64,000 nt of DNA from CAYWRZ01 sp964460845 (GCA_964460845.1 CAYWRZ010000009.1:1-64000); one strand, 5' to 3'; shown: positions 1 to 7,751, counted from the first letter of the stretch. Notes: generated by a model not told the origin, from the sequence alone. Program-made: numbers and translations.

Positions 1-190
1 ATAGGGGCGCCAGCAGCATCGCAGGGTAGCTACGTTCGGTTAAGATAAGCGCTGAAAGCATCTAAGCGCGAAACTTGCCTCGAGATGAGACTTCTTTTAA
101 GGGTCGTCAAAGATGATGACGTTGATAGGTTGTAGATGTAAAGACAGAAATGTCAAAGTCGAGCAATACTAATTACCCGTACGCTTTTAA
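1..190 (+). rRNA. 23S ribosomal RNA, 3' end (partial)
   Basis: The window opens inside the large-subunit rRNA. The conserved 3' domain is recognisable: the segment around 40-75 (GCTGAAAGCATCTAAGCGCG), then the GAGATGAGACTTC stretch and the terminal CTAATTACCCGTACGC near 170-185. The 5' part lies outside the window. The exact 3' end is estimated from the usual pairing and may be off by several bases. It is followed by a 65-base AT-rich spacer and the 5S gene, the normal end of an rrn operon. Confidence 0.95.
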
Positions 191-254
191 GTTCCGTTTT
201 TGTTCTTCAGACTTTTCAATTTATCCTCTTTCAATATTTTATTCGCATTATGGT

Positions 255-367
<113 letters not shown>

Positions 368-369
368 TT

Positions 370-408
370 AAAAACCCCGTTTGCCTTTGGTGAACGGGGT
401 TTTTCTTT
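370..408 (+). terminator. Rho-independent terminator of the rrn operon
   Basis: An AAACCCCGTT / AACGGGGTTT stem around a short loop is followed by a run of T. It sits directly behind the 5S gene, so the rRNA transcript ends before the next coding sequence. This rules out any start codon for the next gene upstream of about 408. Confidence 0.9.
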
Positions 409-436
409 TTATACTTGTCGCACATCTTTGGCCACA

Positions 437-2209
437 TTGAAAGCGATTCTGTTTTGTCTGCTCCTACTCCTTCCGGGATGGCTCTTTGGCCAGTCGCGGG
501 ACTCCCTCCGTCTGCAACAAAGCATCACTCCTTTTTCCGGCTTTACGCCAAGTCATGCCGACTCACTCGACGGTTTCCACCTGAGCGATACCCCCGAATT
601 TGGTACCCTGCATCTCGGTAATCTCGGACTCCGCACTTTCCCACTTCAACATTCCCAACCCGTTTTTACCCCTTTTACTTCCTCCTTTTTCGAACCACAG
701 GAAACGCCCGTTTTTTATACCGCCGCACTCCCTTTTACCTCTGCTTATTATTCGCTTGGTACCAACAAGGCACAACACCTGAACGTGCTGCATACACAGA
801 ATCTTTCTTCATACTGGAACGTAGCGCTGCGCTATCGTAAAGTGAAGTCTGAAGGACAATACCTCTCCCAGTCTTCCAATAATGATCGAATTAGTCTCAG
901 TTCCTGGTTTGTTACGCATAATCAACGTTATCGCATAGCGCTTGATGTGGGATATGAACGCTATAATCGCAAGGAAAACGGTGGACTCCGTTCCGACTCT
1001 TCCTTCACCGCCGGGCAATACACGAATCCCATGTTGTATCCGGTGCGGCTGAGTGAGGCCGTCAACTATTTTATCAATTTCAGAGCCGCTGTACAACAAC
1101 AGTATTTCCTCTTTTTCAACGACTCTACCCGCAGCGATGGATTGGCGCTTACACACTCTGCTGCCTACGAAGCACAGGACCAGCAGTATTCCGATTTTGG
1201 TGCGCGCGATTTTTACTCCCAAATTTGGTACGACTCGACCCGTACGCTTGATAGAGCTTCGGTAAAACGAATACAGAATCGGGTAGGACTCCGCTATTCC
1301 GAAAAACGATTCTCCTGGTCGGCGGGAATGGAACATACCTGGGGTGATTATCGCAACCGGGAAAAAGACACCGCCACTTCACTTTATGCCTTGTATGCGG
1401 CATTTGCCATGCAGCGTGATTCGGTATGGAACCTTTCGCTCGACGGGCGCTATTTTGTGGCGGGTTATCACCAGGGAGATGCTCAGGTCAATGCACGCTA
1501 CATCAGGTTACTTACGGCAACTTGGAATGCAGGTGCCGAAGTGGCTTATTTTCGTCAGCAACCCTTTATTAATCAGTTTTTTTACCGAAGCAATCATTTT
1601 CAATGGGATAATAGATTTGATCCGTCTTCTGTAGTTTCTTCGGCACTGTACACCGGTCATACTTCCGGAAACTGGCGTGCAAAAGTAGCGTTTACCCGTT
1701 ATGCGCAACTGATCTACCTCGATTCTACAGTTACTTTTCAGCAGTCGGCTGCGCCGGTCGATTTTCTGCAATTCGATTTGCAAAAGAATTTTAACCTGGG
1801 GAAGCGGTGGCATTGGAACAACAGGCTTGTTTATCAGCGTGAGCTGAGCAATACCCGCCTGCTCCGGTACCCTGAATGGCTGCTTCGCTCTTCGTTTTAT
1901 TTCTCCGGTTCGGCTTGGGGAATGCCTTTTAATATAGGTATGGATGTGAATTGGTTTAGCGCTTATTATGCCAATGCCTATATGCCAGCCTTAAACAGTT
2001 TCTATTTGCAAGACCGCAAAAAAACAGGTAATTATCCTTATTTCGATTTCTTTTTCGAATCGCGGATCAAAGGAGCGGTACGTTGCTTTATAGCCCTGAC
2101 GCACCTGAACGAAGGAATACTTTTGGATCGTACCTACTTTACAGCACCGGATTATCCTATGCAAAAACGCGTGTTGCGCTTCGGCTTGTCATGGAATTTT
2201 GTCAATTAA
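437..2209 (+). CDS. Putative porin (Porin_10 family), outer membrane
   Basis: Probable outer-membrane beta-barrel of the Bacteroidota 'putative porin' (Porin_10) family. The N-terminus is a signal peptide (LKAILFCLLLLLPGWLFGQS). The rest is rich in alternating aromatic/polar strands, such as the region giving NVALRYRKVKSEGQYLSQS and the motif RYNRKENGGL, which I associate with this family, and it ends with an aromatic-rich strand (RFGLSWNFVN). The open frame runs back to an ATG at 353, but that codon is inside the 5S gene and upstream of the terminator. No ATG lies between the terminator and the signal peptide. I chose TTG at 437, with TTG at 428 as an alternative. About 590 residues. The substrate is unknown. 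Confidence 0.75.
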   Translation: MKAILFCLLLLLPGWLFGQSRDSLRLQQSITPFSGFTPSHADSLDGFHLSDTPEFGTLHLGNLGLRTFPLQHSQPVFTPFTSSFFEPQETPVFYTAALPFTSAYYSLGTNKAQHLNVLHTQNLSSYWNVALRYRKVKSEGQYLSQSSNNDRISLSSWFVTHNQRYRIALDVGYERYNRKENGGLRSDSSFTAGQYTNPMLYPVRLSEAVNYFINFRAAVQQQYFLFFNDSTRSDGLALTHSAAYEAQDQQYSDFGARDFYSQIWYDSTRTLDRASVKRIQNRVGLRYSEKRFSWSAGMEHTWGDYRNREKDTATSLYALYAAFAMQRDSVWNLSLDGRYFVAGYHQGDAQVNARYIRLLTATWNAGAEVAYFRQQPFINQFFYRSNHFQWDNRFDPSSVVSSALYTGHTSGNWRAKVAFTRYAQLIYLDSTVTFQQSAAPVDFLQFDLQKNFNLGKRWHWNNRLVYQRELSNTRLLRYPEWLLRSSFYFSGSAWGMPFNIGMDVNWFSAYYANAYMPALNSFYLQDRKKTGNYPYFDFFFESRIKGAVRCFIALTHLNEGILLDRTYFTAPDYPMQKRVLRFGLSWNFVN

Positions 2210-2215
2210 ATCCGC

Positions 2216-3100
2216 TTACAGCGAAGTAAACAGAAACTCCATTAATTCCGGTTTTTCGCCCAGCGTAATTCCCTTTGTGTTTTTTTCCTGTTCCTGAATC
2301 GCTTTCTCTTTCAGTTTATAACCGTCGGTATCGAGGGCGACTTCTTTTTTCGCAGAAGTAGAAAGCACTTCTTTTTCGCGTACAAGCTTCCCCTGAGAAG
2401 CCTTAGGCTTTACTTCATCTACTACAGGAGCCGAGTATAAATCATCGCTTTGCGAAAAAGCGATTTCTTCGGTCGAAGCGTTCCTTTTATCACTTTTTTC
2501 CATTGCAACGGATTCGCTTATAATTACTTCGGCAGGCGAAATCACTTCTTCTGGAACGTGGTATGTTTCGGGTTTTATTTCCGCTGTCAGGGTTTCTTTT
2601 TCAGCGTCGGGGATGACAGAATCTGCAACTTCGGCAGATAAGTGAGGTGCAGGCAAAATTGGCTGTGTCGTTTCGCGGTGTTCTACGATTACAGTGGGAG
2701 TAGAAATACTTTCAGAGGGACTATGGTTGTTCAGTAGCCAAAATCCGGCACCGGCTACTAAGAATGCTACGGCTGTTAACTGGAAGGCAGGTGTCAGGAA
2801 GAAATTTTTTCCGGAAGGCCACAGCAATTCTTTCCAGCTCCGACCTGTTTTTTGAGAAGGATATTGTTTGGAAAAAGTCTCCAGTAGCGAATCGCGTACA
2901 AATGATTCGGGCTCCAGCACGGGTTCTGCATCGAAAGAAGCACGTATTTGGAGCAAGGTGGCACGCAAACTTTCGTATTCGGTTTCGGAATCTACGTGCT
3001 GCAAGACCAATTCCCGTTCGTCAGCGCTAAGCATATCAAACGATTTGTGCCAAAGCAGCGATTCGATATCGCCGGGAGGAGGAGGGAAATCAGCTTTCAT
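2216..3100 (-). CDS. Membrane anti-sigma-like protein downstream of an ECF sigma factor
   Basis: 294 residues. The N-terminal 100 residues are acidic and helical (FDMLSADERELVLQHVDSET), as in cytoplasmic sigma-binding domains. A single membrane segment follows at about 104-123 (LTAVAFLVAGAGFWLL). The C-terminal 170 residues are low-complexity and rich in E, K, S and V, and would lie in the periplasm. Its start overlaps the end of the sigma gene by 11 bases, which suggests translational coupling. Topology and position argue for an anti-sigma factor, but I see no clear match to FecR or a zinc-binding anti-sigma motif, so the role is inferred from context. Confidence 0.6.
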   Translation of the reverse strand: MKADFPPPPGDIESLLWHKSFDMLSADERELVLQHVDSETEYESLRATLLQIRASFDAEPVLEPESFVRDSLLETFSKQYPSQKTGRSWKELLWPSGKNFFLTPAFQLTAVAFLVAGAGFWLLNNHSPSESISTPTVIVEHRETTQPILPAPHLSAEVADSVIPDAEKETLTAEIKPETYHVPEEVISPAEVIISESVAMEKSDKRNASTEEIAFSQSDDLYSAPVVDEVKPKASQGKLVREKEVLSTSAKKEVALDTDGYKLKEKAIQEQEKNTKGITLGEKPELMEFLFTSL

Positions 3101-3695
3101 AAGCTCCCGATAATTTAGGGTCGAACATTTTTAATTTCTGCGAAAGTTTTTTTAGCGTGTAAAAAAGCCTTGATTTTACAGTGCCTTCAGATGTTTCCGT
3201 GATTTCTGCAATTTCACGTATAGACAAATCCATTTTATAGCGCATCAGGAAAGTAGTGCGTTGTACCTCTTCGAGCGTGTCCAGCTCGCGTTGCAAAGCT
3301 TCCTGAAAAATAGCGGTATCCAGCCTGACCGAGCTGTCGGGCTCTGCATCAGGTACAGGCATATTATCATGGATAAGCCCGTTGCTGTGCTTACGCACTT
3401 CCTGTTTCCGGTATTCGTTTTTACACATATTATGCGCAATGCTGTAGAGCCAGGTTTTGAAATTTCTCGACGGATCGTATAACTCGGGTTTATGGATCAG
3501 CTTCGTGAAAAGATCCTGCATAAAATCCTGTGCCTTTTCCCGATCCTTCCAAAGCATACGGCAGAAGTAGTTTACCATGAGCTTGCTATACCTTTCGTAC
3601 AGGTGCTCGAACGCTGTACGATCTCCTTTTGCAAGCCATTGCATCAATTCTTCATCGCTACGGGTCTTGTAGTTTTTCCCGAAAATCCCCATCAA
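3090..3695 (-). CDS. RNA polymerase sigma factor, ECF (sigma-70 family)
   Basis: 201 residues with the two-domain ECF layout. Region 2 covers about residues 25-97 (DFMQDLFTKLIHKPELY, then FKTWLYSIAHNMCKNEYRK). Region 4 covers about 140-190, with the helix-turn-helix IREIAEITETSEGTVKSRL. It directs RNA polymerase to a specific promoter set. It lies 17 bases downstream of an exported TPR-like protein gene and overlaps a membrane anti-sigma-like gene, so all three are probably one operon responding to an envelope signal. Two ATG codons stand in tandem at the start. Confidence 0.92.
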   Translation of the reverse strand: MMGIFGKNYKTRSDEELMQWLAKGDRTAFEHLYERYSKLMVNYFCRMLWKDREKAQDFMQDLFTKLIHKPELYDPSRNFKTWLYSIAHNMCKNEYRKQEVRKHSNGLIHDNMPVPDAEPDSSVRLDTAIFQEALQRELDTLEEVQRTTFLMRYKMDLSIREIAEITETSEGTVKSRLFYTLKKLSQKLKMFDPKLSGAYES

Positions 3696-3712
3696 CGGCA
3701 GAGGTGAGTTAA

Positions 3713-4906
3713 TTATGGTTTTTTCTTCAGGTAGCTTCTCACTTGTTGCTCTTTTCCTGCTTCTCCGGCCAGCTTGAGGGCTAATTCCTCTGCCAGTTTC
3801 GCTTTGTCGTTTTCGCCCGAATTCCGGTAGCTTTCGGCTAAGACAAGCAGTCCGGGTATATAATTCAGGTTCATTCTTGCCTGCAAGCTGCCAAAAGGCA
3901 TTTTTTTCAGCAGGTTTTTACGGTTGAATGTTTTTTCCCAGTTGTATTTTAATGCGTCCACATTGTTGTAATCACCAATGCTGTAGCGCATAGCCAGTCC
4001 GGTAGGATAGAGCTTGTCTTTTACCGGCGCCAGCAGATCGGGGGCCAGCGTGGCCGAGAAATAAACGGGGCGTTTTACTTTTTCGGCCAATTCGTTCATA
4101 AATGCCGCGCGGTTTACTTCGATAGAAGCTTCCACCTGAATACCCAGTTCCTTTAACACGCGTGTGCGGTATTCTTCTTTTTCAAGCAAATCGAGGTAAA
4201 GGATTTTTACATCGGGACGTACTTTATTCACATCCTGCCATATCCAGGAAGGGTAGGTATCCGTTTCGCCATGGGTAAACAGCAGCGCGTTGGCTTCGAG
4301 CGAACGCAGCAGATTGGAGCTGTATTCCATCACTTCTTTTGGAAACTCGTTGTGCTCTTTCATCTTCCGGCAAAATAGCTGCTTTTGTTCCTTATTGCCG
4401 GTGAGCTCATAATAGATAACCAACTCGTCAATTACTTCGGGGCTTTTCGGATTCAAGGCGTAGGCTTTCTGAAGCTCGGCGAAGAGTTCGGTATTGCGAT
4501 TGCCATTGAGGTAGCGCACGAAGTGATATTCATAAGTACCGGCTACATGCTTCTCCATTTCTTCTACAATCTGATCGAGTTCCTGTTGCTTTTCGCCCGA
4601 AATTTTTTTGGAGGTAGGCGTATAGGCGCTATAACGTTCTGCTTTGTAATAATCTTCCCAGGCTTTCGCGTTAAGCGGAGTGAGCACTACCTGAAGCTTG
4701 AGACTGACCCGCTGACTTTCGTATTCGGCGACCGATAACACCGAGCGCGAAGTGGCGTTTACCTGATTGAAGGAGTTTGTTTGCACCGTATTGGAGTGCT
4801 GCTGAACGTTATTCAGGTTGGATTCATTGTAGCTTTGGGCAAACAGCCATTGAGGCAAGAGTACACCGAAGCACAACAGTAAGCTATGGTAGAGGAACCG
4901 AATCAT
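3713..4906 (-). CDS. Exported TPR-like protein with a DUF2723-like motif
   Basis: 397 residues. The signal peptide ends near FGVLLPQWLFAQS. A helical TPR-like middle (ELQKAYALNPKSPEVIDEL) is followed by LLFTHGETDTYPSWIWQDV and VRPDVKILYLDLL. From memory, this second block matches the soluble part of DUF2723 membrane glycosyltransferase-like proteins (NDTYPLWYLQ...VRPDV), but the multi-helix membrane domain of those proteins is absent. A second helical repeat region lies at the C-terminus. It is the first gene of the sigma / anti-sigma operon, so it may supply or receive the signal. The biochemical function is unknown. Confidence 0.55.
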   Translation of the reverse strand: MIRFLYHSLLLCFGVLLPQWLFAQSYNESNLNNVQQHSNTVQTNSFNQVNATSRSVLSVAEYESQRVSLKLQVVLTPLNAKAWEDYYKAERYSAYTPTSKKISGEKQQELDQIVEEMEKHVAGTYEYHFVRYLNGNRNTELFAELQKAYALNPKSPEVIDELVIYYELTGNKEQKQLFCRKMKEHNEFPKEVMEYSSNLLRSLEANALLFTHGETDTYPSWIWQDVNKVRPDVKILYLDLLEKEEYRTRVLKELGIQVEASIEVNRAAFMNELAEKVKRPVYFSATLAPDLLAPVKDKLYPTGLAMRYSIGDYNNVDALKYNWEKTFNRKNLLKKMPFGSLQARMNLNYIPGLLVLAESYRNSGENDKAKLAEELALKLAGEAGKEQQVRSYLKKKP

Positions 4907-5022
4907 TCTTTTTTTAGCCTGTACACCAAAGTTACGCCAAGGTTCATTGAAAACCTTACGAAAGCAGATGCTTTTTGACTAAAATCAAATTCGGGCACAA
5001 TTGACGCGGGATTCGCTGTTTT

Positions 5023-5898
5023 TTATTCGCTCAAAAGGGAGGGTAAACGATTGAGCTCGGCGTAGTTGAAGCTGCGACCGTCCCAATGTTGCAGCATCAA
5101 TGTGTCTTTTACCAGCATAAAGGAAGGCCAGGCGTTCCCAGCCCATGCGTAAAACATAGAGTCGGGAAGCTGGATGGAAGTAAAATGGGTTCCGCTTTGC
5201 GAAAAAAAAGCCTGAACTCCTTCGGCTTTACCGCCAAATACGGCAATTACCTGCTTTCGCAACTTGGGTTCGAGCGTCGCGTATATACGTTGCGCTGCTT
5301 TTTTACAATGGGGGCAGGAGCGGGTATAAAAGCACAGAAGGTAGGGCTGATTGATGTTTTCGGGAAGATAGGCTTTTAACGAATGAAGCGGCAGCGTAAC
5401 GGGTGATAGGGGGGAGCTGCGAAACGCTTCGGGATGCAGGGGATTCAGGATAAAAGGGAGACTAAGGGCGGCTGTGGTACTGAGGTATAGTGCGGCTTGC
5501 GAAAAACGTTTGGTTAAAAAAGAGTAGGAGGGTATGGTCGAAGCAAAAATTCTGATGAGGATTCCGGCGAAGAGGTATAGCACCACAGGTAAGATTGGCA
5601 CACCGGGAGTTAGGTGAGAGGTGTAAAGCAAATCAAGCAGCGGAAGGGGGAGAGAAAGGAAAAAAGAAAAACGGAGGAAGTTTTTACAAGGCCGGAAAAG
5701 TAGCAGTAGCGTACTCAGCGTAACCAGAAAAACCATACCGATGAGCAGACGAATAACCCAGGGAATGAGCAGCCAAACGGGACCTGTAAGCGCTGCGGTA
5801 CGGATTTCGAGCGCATCAAGTTGCGCACACAGCAGGATGCCGTAACTGAGGGAAGTAGCTGTGCTTCCGATAAGAAGCAGAAAAGAAAGCTTTTTCAT
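5023..5898 (-). CDS. Membrane protein with C-terminal thioredoxin-like domain (CPHC)
   Basis: 291 residues. About five hydrophobic segments lie in the first 150 residues (about 5-24, 40-68, 77-95, 100-120 and 131-151), resembling MauE/DoxX-type membrane domains. A thioredoxin-like domain follows, with the redox motif YTRSCPHCKKAA (C195, C198) and a likely cis-proline at AWPSFMLVKD. The protein probably exchanges disulfides at the membrane. The gene lies downstream of a cysteine-rich lipoprotein gene with a terminator hairpin directly before its start codon, so expression may depend on read-through. MauE membership is a guess from topology; the thioredoxin fold is better supported. Confidence 0.65.
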   Translation of the reverse strand: MKKLSFLLLIGSTATSLSYGILLCAQLDALEIRTAALTGPVWLLIPWVIRLLIGMVFLVTLSTLLLLFRPCKNFLRFSFFLSLPLPLLDLLYTSHLTPGVPILPVVLYLFAGILIRIFASTIPSYSFLTKRFSQAALYLSTTAALSLPFILNPLHPEAFRSSPLSPVTLPLHSLKAYLPENINQPYLLCFYTRSCPHCKKAAQRIYATLEPKLRKQVIAVFGGKAEGVQAFFSQSGTHFTSIQLPDSMFYAWAGNAWPSFMLVKDTLMLQHWDGRSFNYAELNRLPSLLSE

Positions 5899-5901
5899 GG
5901 T

Positions 5902-5924
5902 AAAAAGGGGAGCGATTGCCCCCC
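5902..5924 (-). terminator. Terminator/attenuator hairpin between lipoprotein 1 and the thioredoxin-like gene
   Basis: On the minus strand GGGGGGC-AATC-GCTCCCC forms a seven-pair stem with one G-U pair and a four-base loop. TTTTTA follows at once, and the ATG of the thioredoxin-like gene lies within a few bases. It can end the lipoprotein transcript or mask the next start. Related hairpins follow the other two lipoprotein genes. Confidence 0.7.
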
Positions 5925-5954
5925 ATAAATAGAAAAATTTGTCCTAAAAAAGAC

Positions 5955-6167
5955 TTACAGCGCACATTTTACGCCCGAATCCGCAATTTTGTAGGTGGAC
6001 TCTGCCGATTCGCAAGTGCTTTTCGCATCTTTCTTCTTCGCGTTTTTAAGCTCGGCATTTATTACGCTGCCGTCGCTGAATGTGCATTTACAGGTGTAGT
6101 CTTTTTTGCAGGAAGCAAAACCAAAGGCAGTCACTACTGCGATTCCGAATACAATTTTTTTCATCAT
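5955..6167 (-). CDS. Small cysteine-rich lipoprotein 1
   Basis: 70 residues. MMKKIVFGIAVVTAFGFASC is a lipoprotein signal with a FASC lipobox, so the mature protein is about 51 residues long and lipid-anchored. It carries four further cysteines in the pattern CxC...C...C (YTCKC, KSTCES, GVKCAL), enough for two disulfides. The same pattern recurs in two neighbours. I started it at the ATG pair at 6165-6167; the longer frame runs into the promoter. The function is unknown. The lysine-rich KNAKKKDAKSTC segment is shared by all three copies. Confidence 0.8.
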   Translation of the reverse strand: MMKKIVFGIAVVTAFGFASCKKDYTCKCTFSDGSVINAELKNAKKKDAKSTCESAESTYKIADSGVKCAL

Positions 6168-6191
6168 GGGTTTAAGAATTAAAATTTCGCA

Positions 6192-6199
6192 CAAATAAA
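6192..6199 (-). promoter_or_regulatory. Probable -7 element of lipoprotein 1
   Basis: TTTATTTG on the minus strand matches the Bacteroidota TAnnTTTG element at seven of eight positions and lies 25 bases from the ATG. The same element and spacing occur before lipoprotein 2. A perfect version lies 23 bases before lipoprotein 3. Confidence 0.45.
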
Positions 6200-6505
6200 G
6201 CACCAAATGAATCGTAAACCATATGTCGTTTTAGCACACAAATCAGATTAAAAGGTTTTTTTATCTCGTCTTAAATGCTTTATTTATAATTATTTGCGTT
6301 CTTTTAATGTGTTTTAAAACATCAGCAAGGTGAATAGGGAAGTATCCATTCCACAGGTTGAAGTGTGCCTTGTGAAGCCGGCTGTTCAGCAGGTGTGGCA
6401 AAAGGAACTTCTACCAGGATACGTGTCGAAATCAATGAAAGTGAAAAAGTTTTCATAAGCAAAACGGGATATGCAAGGTTTAATTGATAATTGTATAAGG
6501 TAGAA

Positions 6506-6525
6506 GGGGAGCCTTAAAGCCCCCC
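6506..6525 (-). terminator. G-rich hairpin downstream of lipoprotein 2
   Basis: On the minus strand GGGGGGC-TTTAAG-GCTCCCC forms a seven-pair stem (one G-U). It is followed by TTCTACC, a weak T-tract. It lies 30 bases after the stop codon. It has the same stem as the strong terminator after lipoprotein 1, with a different loop. Confidence 0.5.
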
Positions 6526-6555
6526 CTATAGCATGAAGAGAAGACCGGCCTATGC

Positions 6556-6768
6556 TTAAAGCGAGCATTTCACGCCGGGATCAGCGAGTTTATAAGTCGA
6601 TTCCGTATTCTCGCAGGTGCTTTTGGCATCCTTCTTCTTGGCTTTCTGAATAGGAATTACCGTATTGGCTCCTATACTGAAAGAGCAGGTACAGTTATAA
6701 TCTTTTTTGCAGGAAGTAAAACCAAAGGCAGCCACTACAGCGACTCCTAACACAATTTTTTTCATCAT
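6556..6768 (-). CDS. Small cysteine-rich lipoprotein 2 (mosaic copy)
   Basis: 70 residues. The signal peptide MMKKIVLGVAVVAAFGFTSC resembles that of lipoprotein 1. The mature part (YNCTCSF, KSTCENTE, GVKCSL) differs from lipoprotein 3 at only two residues. The gene therefore looks like a hybrid: 5' end and promoter from the copy-1 type, mature region and downstream DNA from the copy-3 type, with the switch near the lipobox codons. Four cysteines beyond the lipidated one are conserved. The function is unknown. Confidence 0.8.
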   Translation of the reverse strand: MMKKIVLGVAVVAAFGFTSCKKDYNCTCSFSIGANTVIPIQKAKKKDAKSTCENTESTYKLADPGVKCSL

Positions 6769-6792
6769 AGGATTAAGAATTAAAATTTCGCA

Positions 6793-6800
6793 CAAATAAA
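6793..6800 (-). promoter_or_regulatory. Probable -7 element of lipoprotein 2
   Basis: TTTATTTG on the minus strand, 25 bases upstream of the ATG, in the same surroundings as the element of lipoprotein 1 (shared sequence on both sides). Confidence 0.45.
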
Positions 6801-7137
6801 GCACTAAATGAATCGTTAATCATATGTCGTTTTAGTACACAAATCAGATTAAAAGGTTTTTTAATCCTTGTGTAAGTTATTTATTTATAATGATTTGTAT
6901 TTTGTTTTTTTGTTTTTAATGTGTTTCAAAAAAGGAAAACCGATTTTAAAACTTCAAGAAAGTGAATAGGGAAGTGCCCATTCCATAGGTCGAGTCGAGC
7001 CTTGTGAAGCCGGCCGTTCAGCAGGTGTGGCAAAAGGAACTTCTACCAGGATACGTGTCGAAATCAATGAAAGTGAAAAAGTTTTCATAAGCAAAACGGG
7101 ATATGCAAGGTTTAATTGATAATTGTATAAGGTAGAA

Positions 7138-7157
7138 GGGGAGCCTTAAAGCCCCCC
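7138..7157 (-). terminator. G-rich hairpin downstream of lipoprotein 3
   Basis: Exact copy of the hairpin at 6506-6525 (GGGGGGC-TTTAAG-GCTCCCC on the minus strand), 30 bases after the stop codon of lipoprotein 3, with the same weak T-tract. Confidence 0.5.
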
Positions 7158-7187
7158 CTATAGCATGAAGAGAAGACCGGCCTATGC

Positions 7188-7400
7188 TTAAAGCGAGCAT
7201 TTCACGCCGGGATCAGCGAGCTTATAAGTCGATTCTGCATTCTCGCAGGTGCTTTTGGCATCCTTCTTCTTGGCTTTCTGAATAGGAATTACTGTGTTGG
7301 CGCCTACGCTGAAAGAACAGGTACAGTTATAGTCTTTTTTGCACGAAGCAAATGTCAGCGCGGAAAGCGCCAGCATCGAAAATAAAATTTTCTTCATCAT
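7188..7400 (-). CDS. Small cysteine-rich lipoprotein 3
   Basis: 70 residues. The signal MMKKILFSMLALSALTFASC has a good FASC lipobox but a hydrophobic core unlike copies 1 and 2. The mature part is near-identical to copy 2 and has the CxC...C...C cysteines. The likely location is the periplasmic face of a membrane or the cell surface. It is the first gene of the array in the direction of transcription and has its own promoter. The function is unknown. Confidence 0.8.
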   Translation of the reverse strand: MMKKILFSMLALSALTFASCKKDYNCTCSFSVGANTVIPIQKAKKKDAKSTCENAESTYKLADPGVKCSL

Positions 7401-7422
7401 GGGGTAAAAGTTAATTTTCATG

Positions 7423-7430
7423 CAAAAATA
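7423..7430 (-). promoter_or_regulatory. Probable -7 element of lipoprotein 3
   Basis: TATTTTTG on the minus strand is a full match to TAnnTTTG, 23 bases upstream of the ATG at 7400. Confidence 0.5.
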
Positions 7431-7751
7431 GAGTAAAAAGATCGCTTTTAAGTCGATTTTTATTTTTAATCCGTTTCCTTTTTCGTTAAAGGTGATTTTG
7501 CTTGTTTGGTTAATTAGTTGATTATTATTGCTTTTTATTCCTAAGCATGTCTTTTCGAAGTTTCATTTTGAGTCGAAAAATGTATTATAAAAGGCGCTTA
7601 GTCGATTTTCAACATGACGAAAAAAGCCCAAAATCCATTCCCCTTCTTGATTTACGCCCTGATAAGCAGCCTGCTAAGCGCAAAAAAAAGTATATTCGTG
7701 TTCCTTAAGTAAGTGCATACATTAACTTCAACGCTCTAAACTCTTCTGATT
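7431..7751. other. AT-rich intergenic region between divergent lipoprotein 3 and mscL
   Basis: About 320 bases without a credible gene. It must hold the upstream promoter parts for lipoprotein 3 (minus) and for mscL (plus). I see no strong hairpin, tRNA or repeat. Confidence 0.6.

Larger units (their letters stand above)
6168..6555. other. Intergenic region between lipoproteins 1 and 2
   Basis: This 388-base stretch holds the promoter of lipoprotein 1 (6192-6199), an AT-rich diverged middle, and the downstream region of lipoprotein 2, which includes a hairpin. From about 6320 on it is a copy of the region at about 6952-7187, and from 6385 the match is exact. I see no convincing gene. Confidence 0.7.
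6320..6768. repeat. Direct repeat copy A (lipoprotein 2 unit)
   Basis: The segment matches 6952-7400 at a constant offset of 632 bases from about 6356 onward. Bases 6385-6590 look identical to 7017-7222. The next 120 bases of coding sequence differ at about ten positions. Beyond the lipobox (about 6702-6711) the match to copy B is lost and the sequence instead follows lipoprotein 1 (offset 601). Confidence 0.85.
6769..7187. other. Intergenic region between lipoproteins 2 and 3
   Basis: This 419-base stretch contains the promoter of lipoprotein 2 (6793-6800), a T-rich diverged middle about 31 bases longer than its counterpart at 6168-6555, and the downstream block of lipoprotein 3, exact to the block at 6385-6555. 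No gene is seen. A 60-codon frame is present in both copies but is not convincing. Confidence 0.7.
6952..7400. repeat. Direct repeat copy B (lipoprotein 3 unit)
   Basis: Partner of 6320-6768 at offset 632. Identity is complete over about 206 non-coding and 3'-coding bases (7017-7222), lower through the rest of the mature coding region, and lost in the signal-peptide codons. Confidence 0.85.

Noticed and set aside
6386..6568. A 60-codon minus-strand frame, identical at 7018-7200, overlapping the lipoprotein stop codons
   Set aside because: It lies in the exact-duplicate block, so identity is explained by the DNA repeat. It has no signal, domain or start context and shows no independent conservation.
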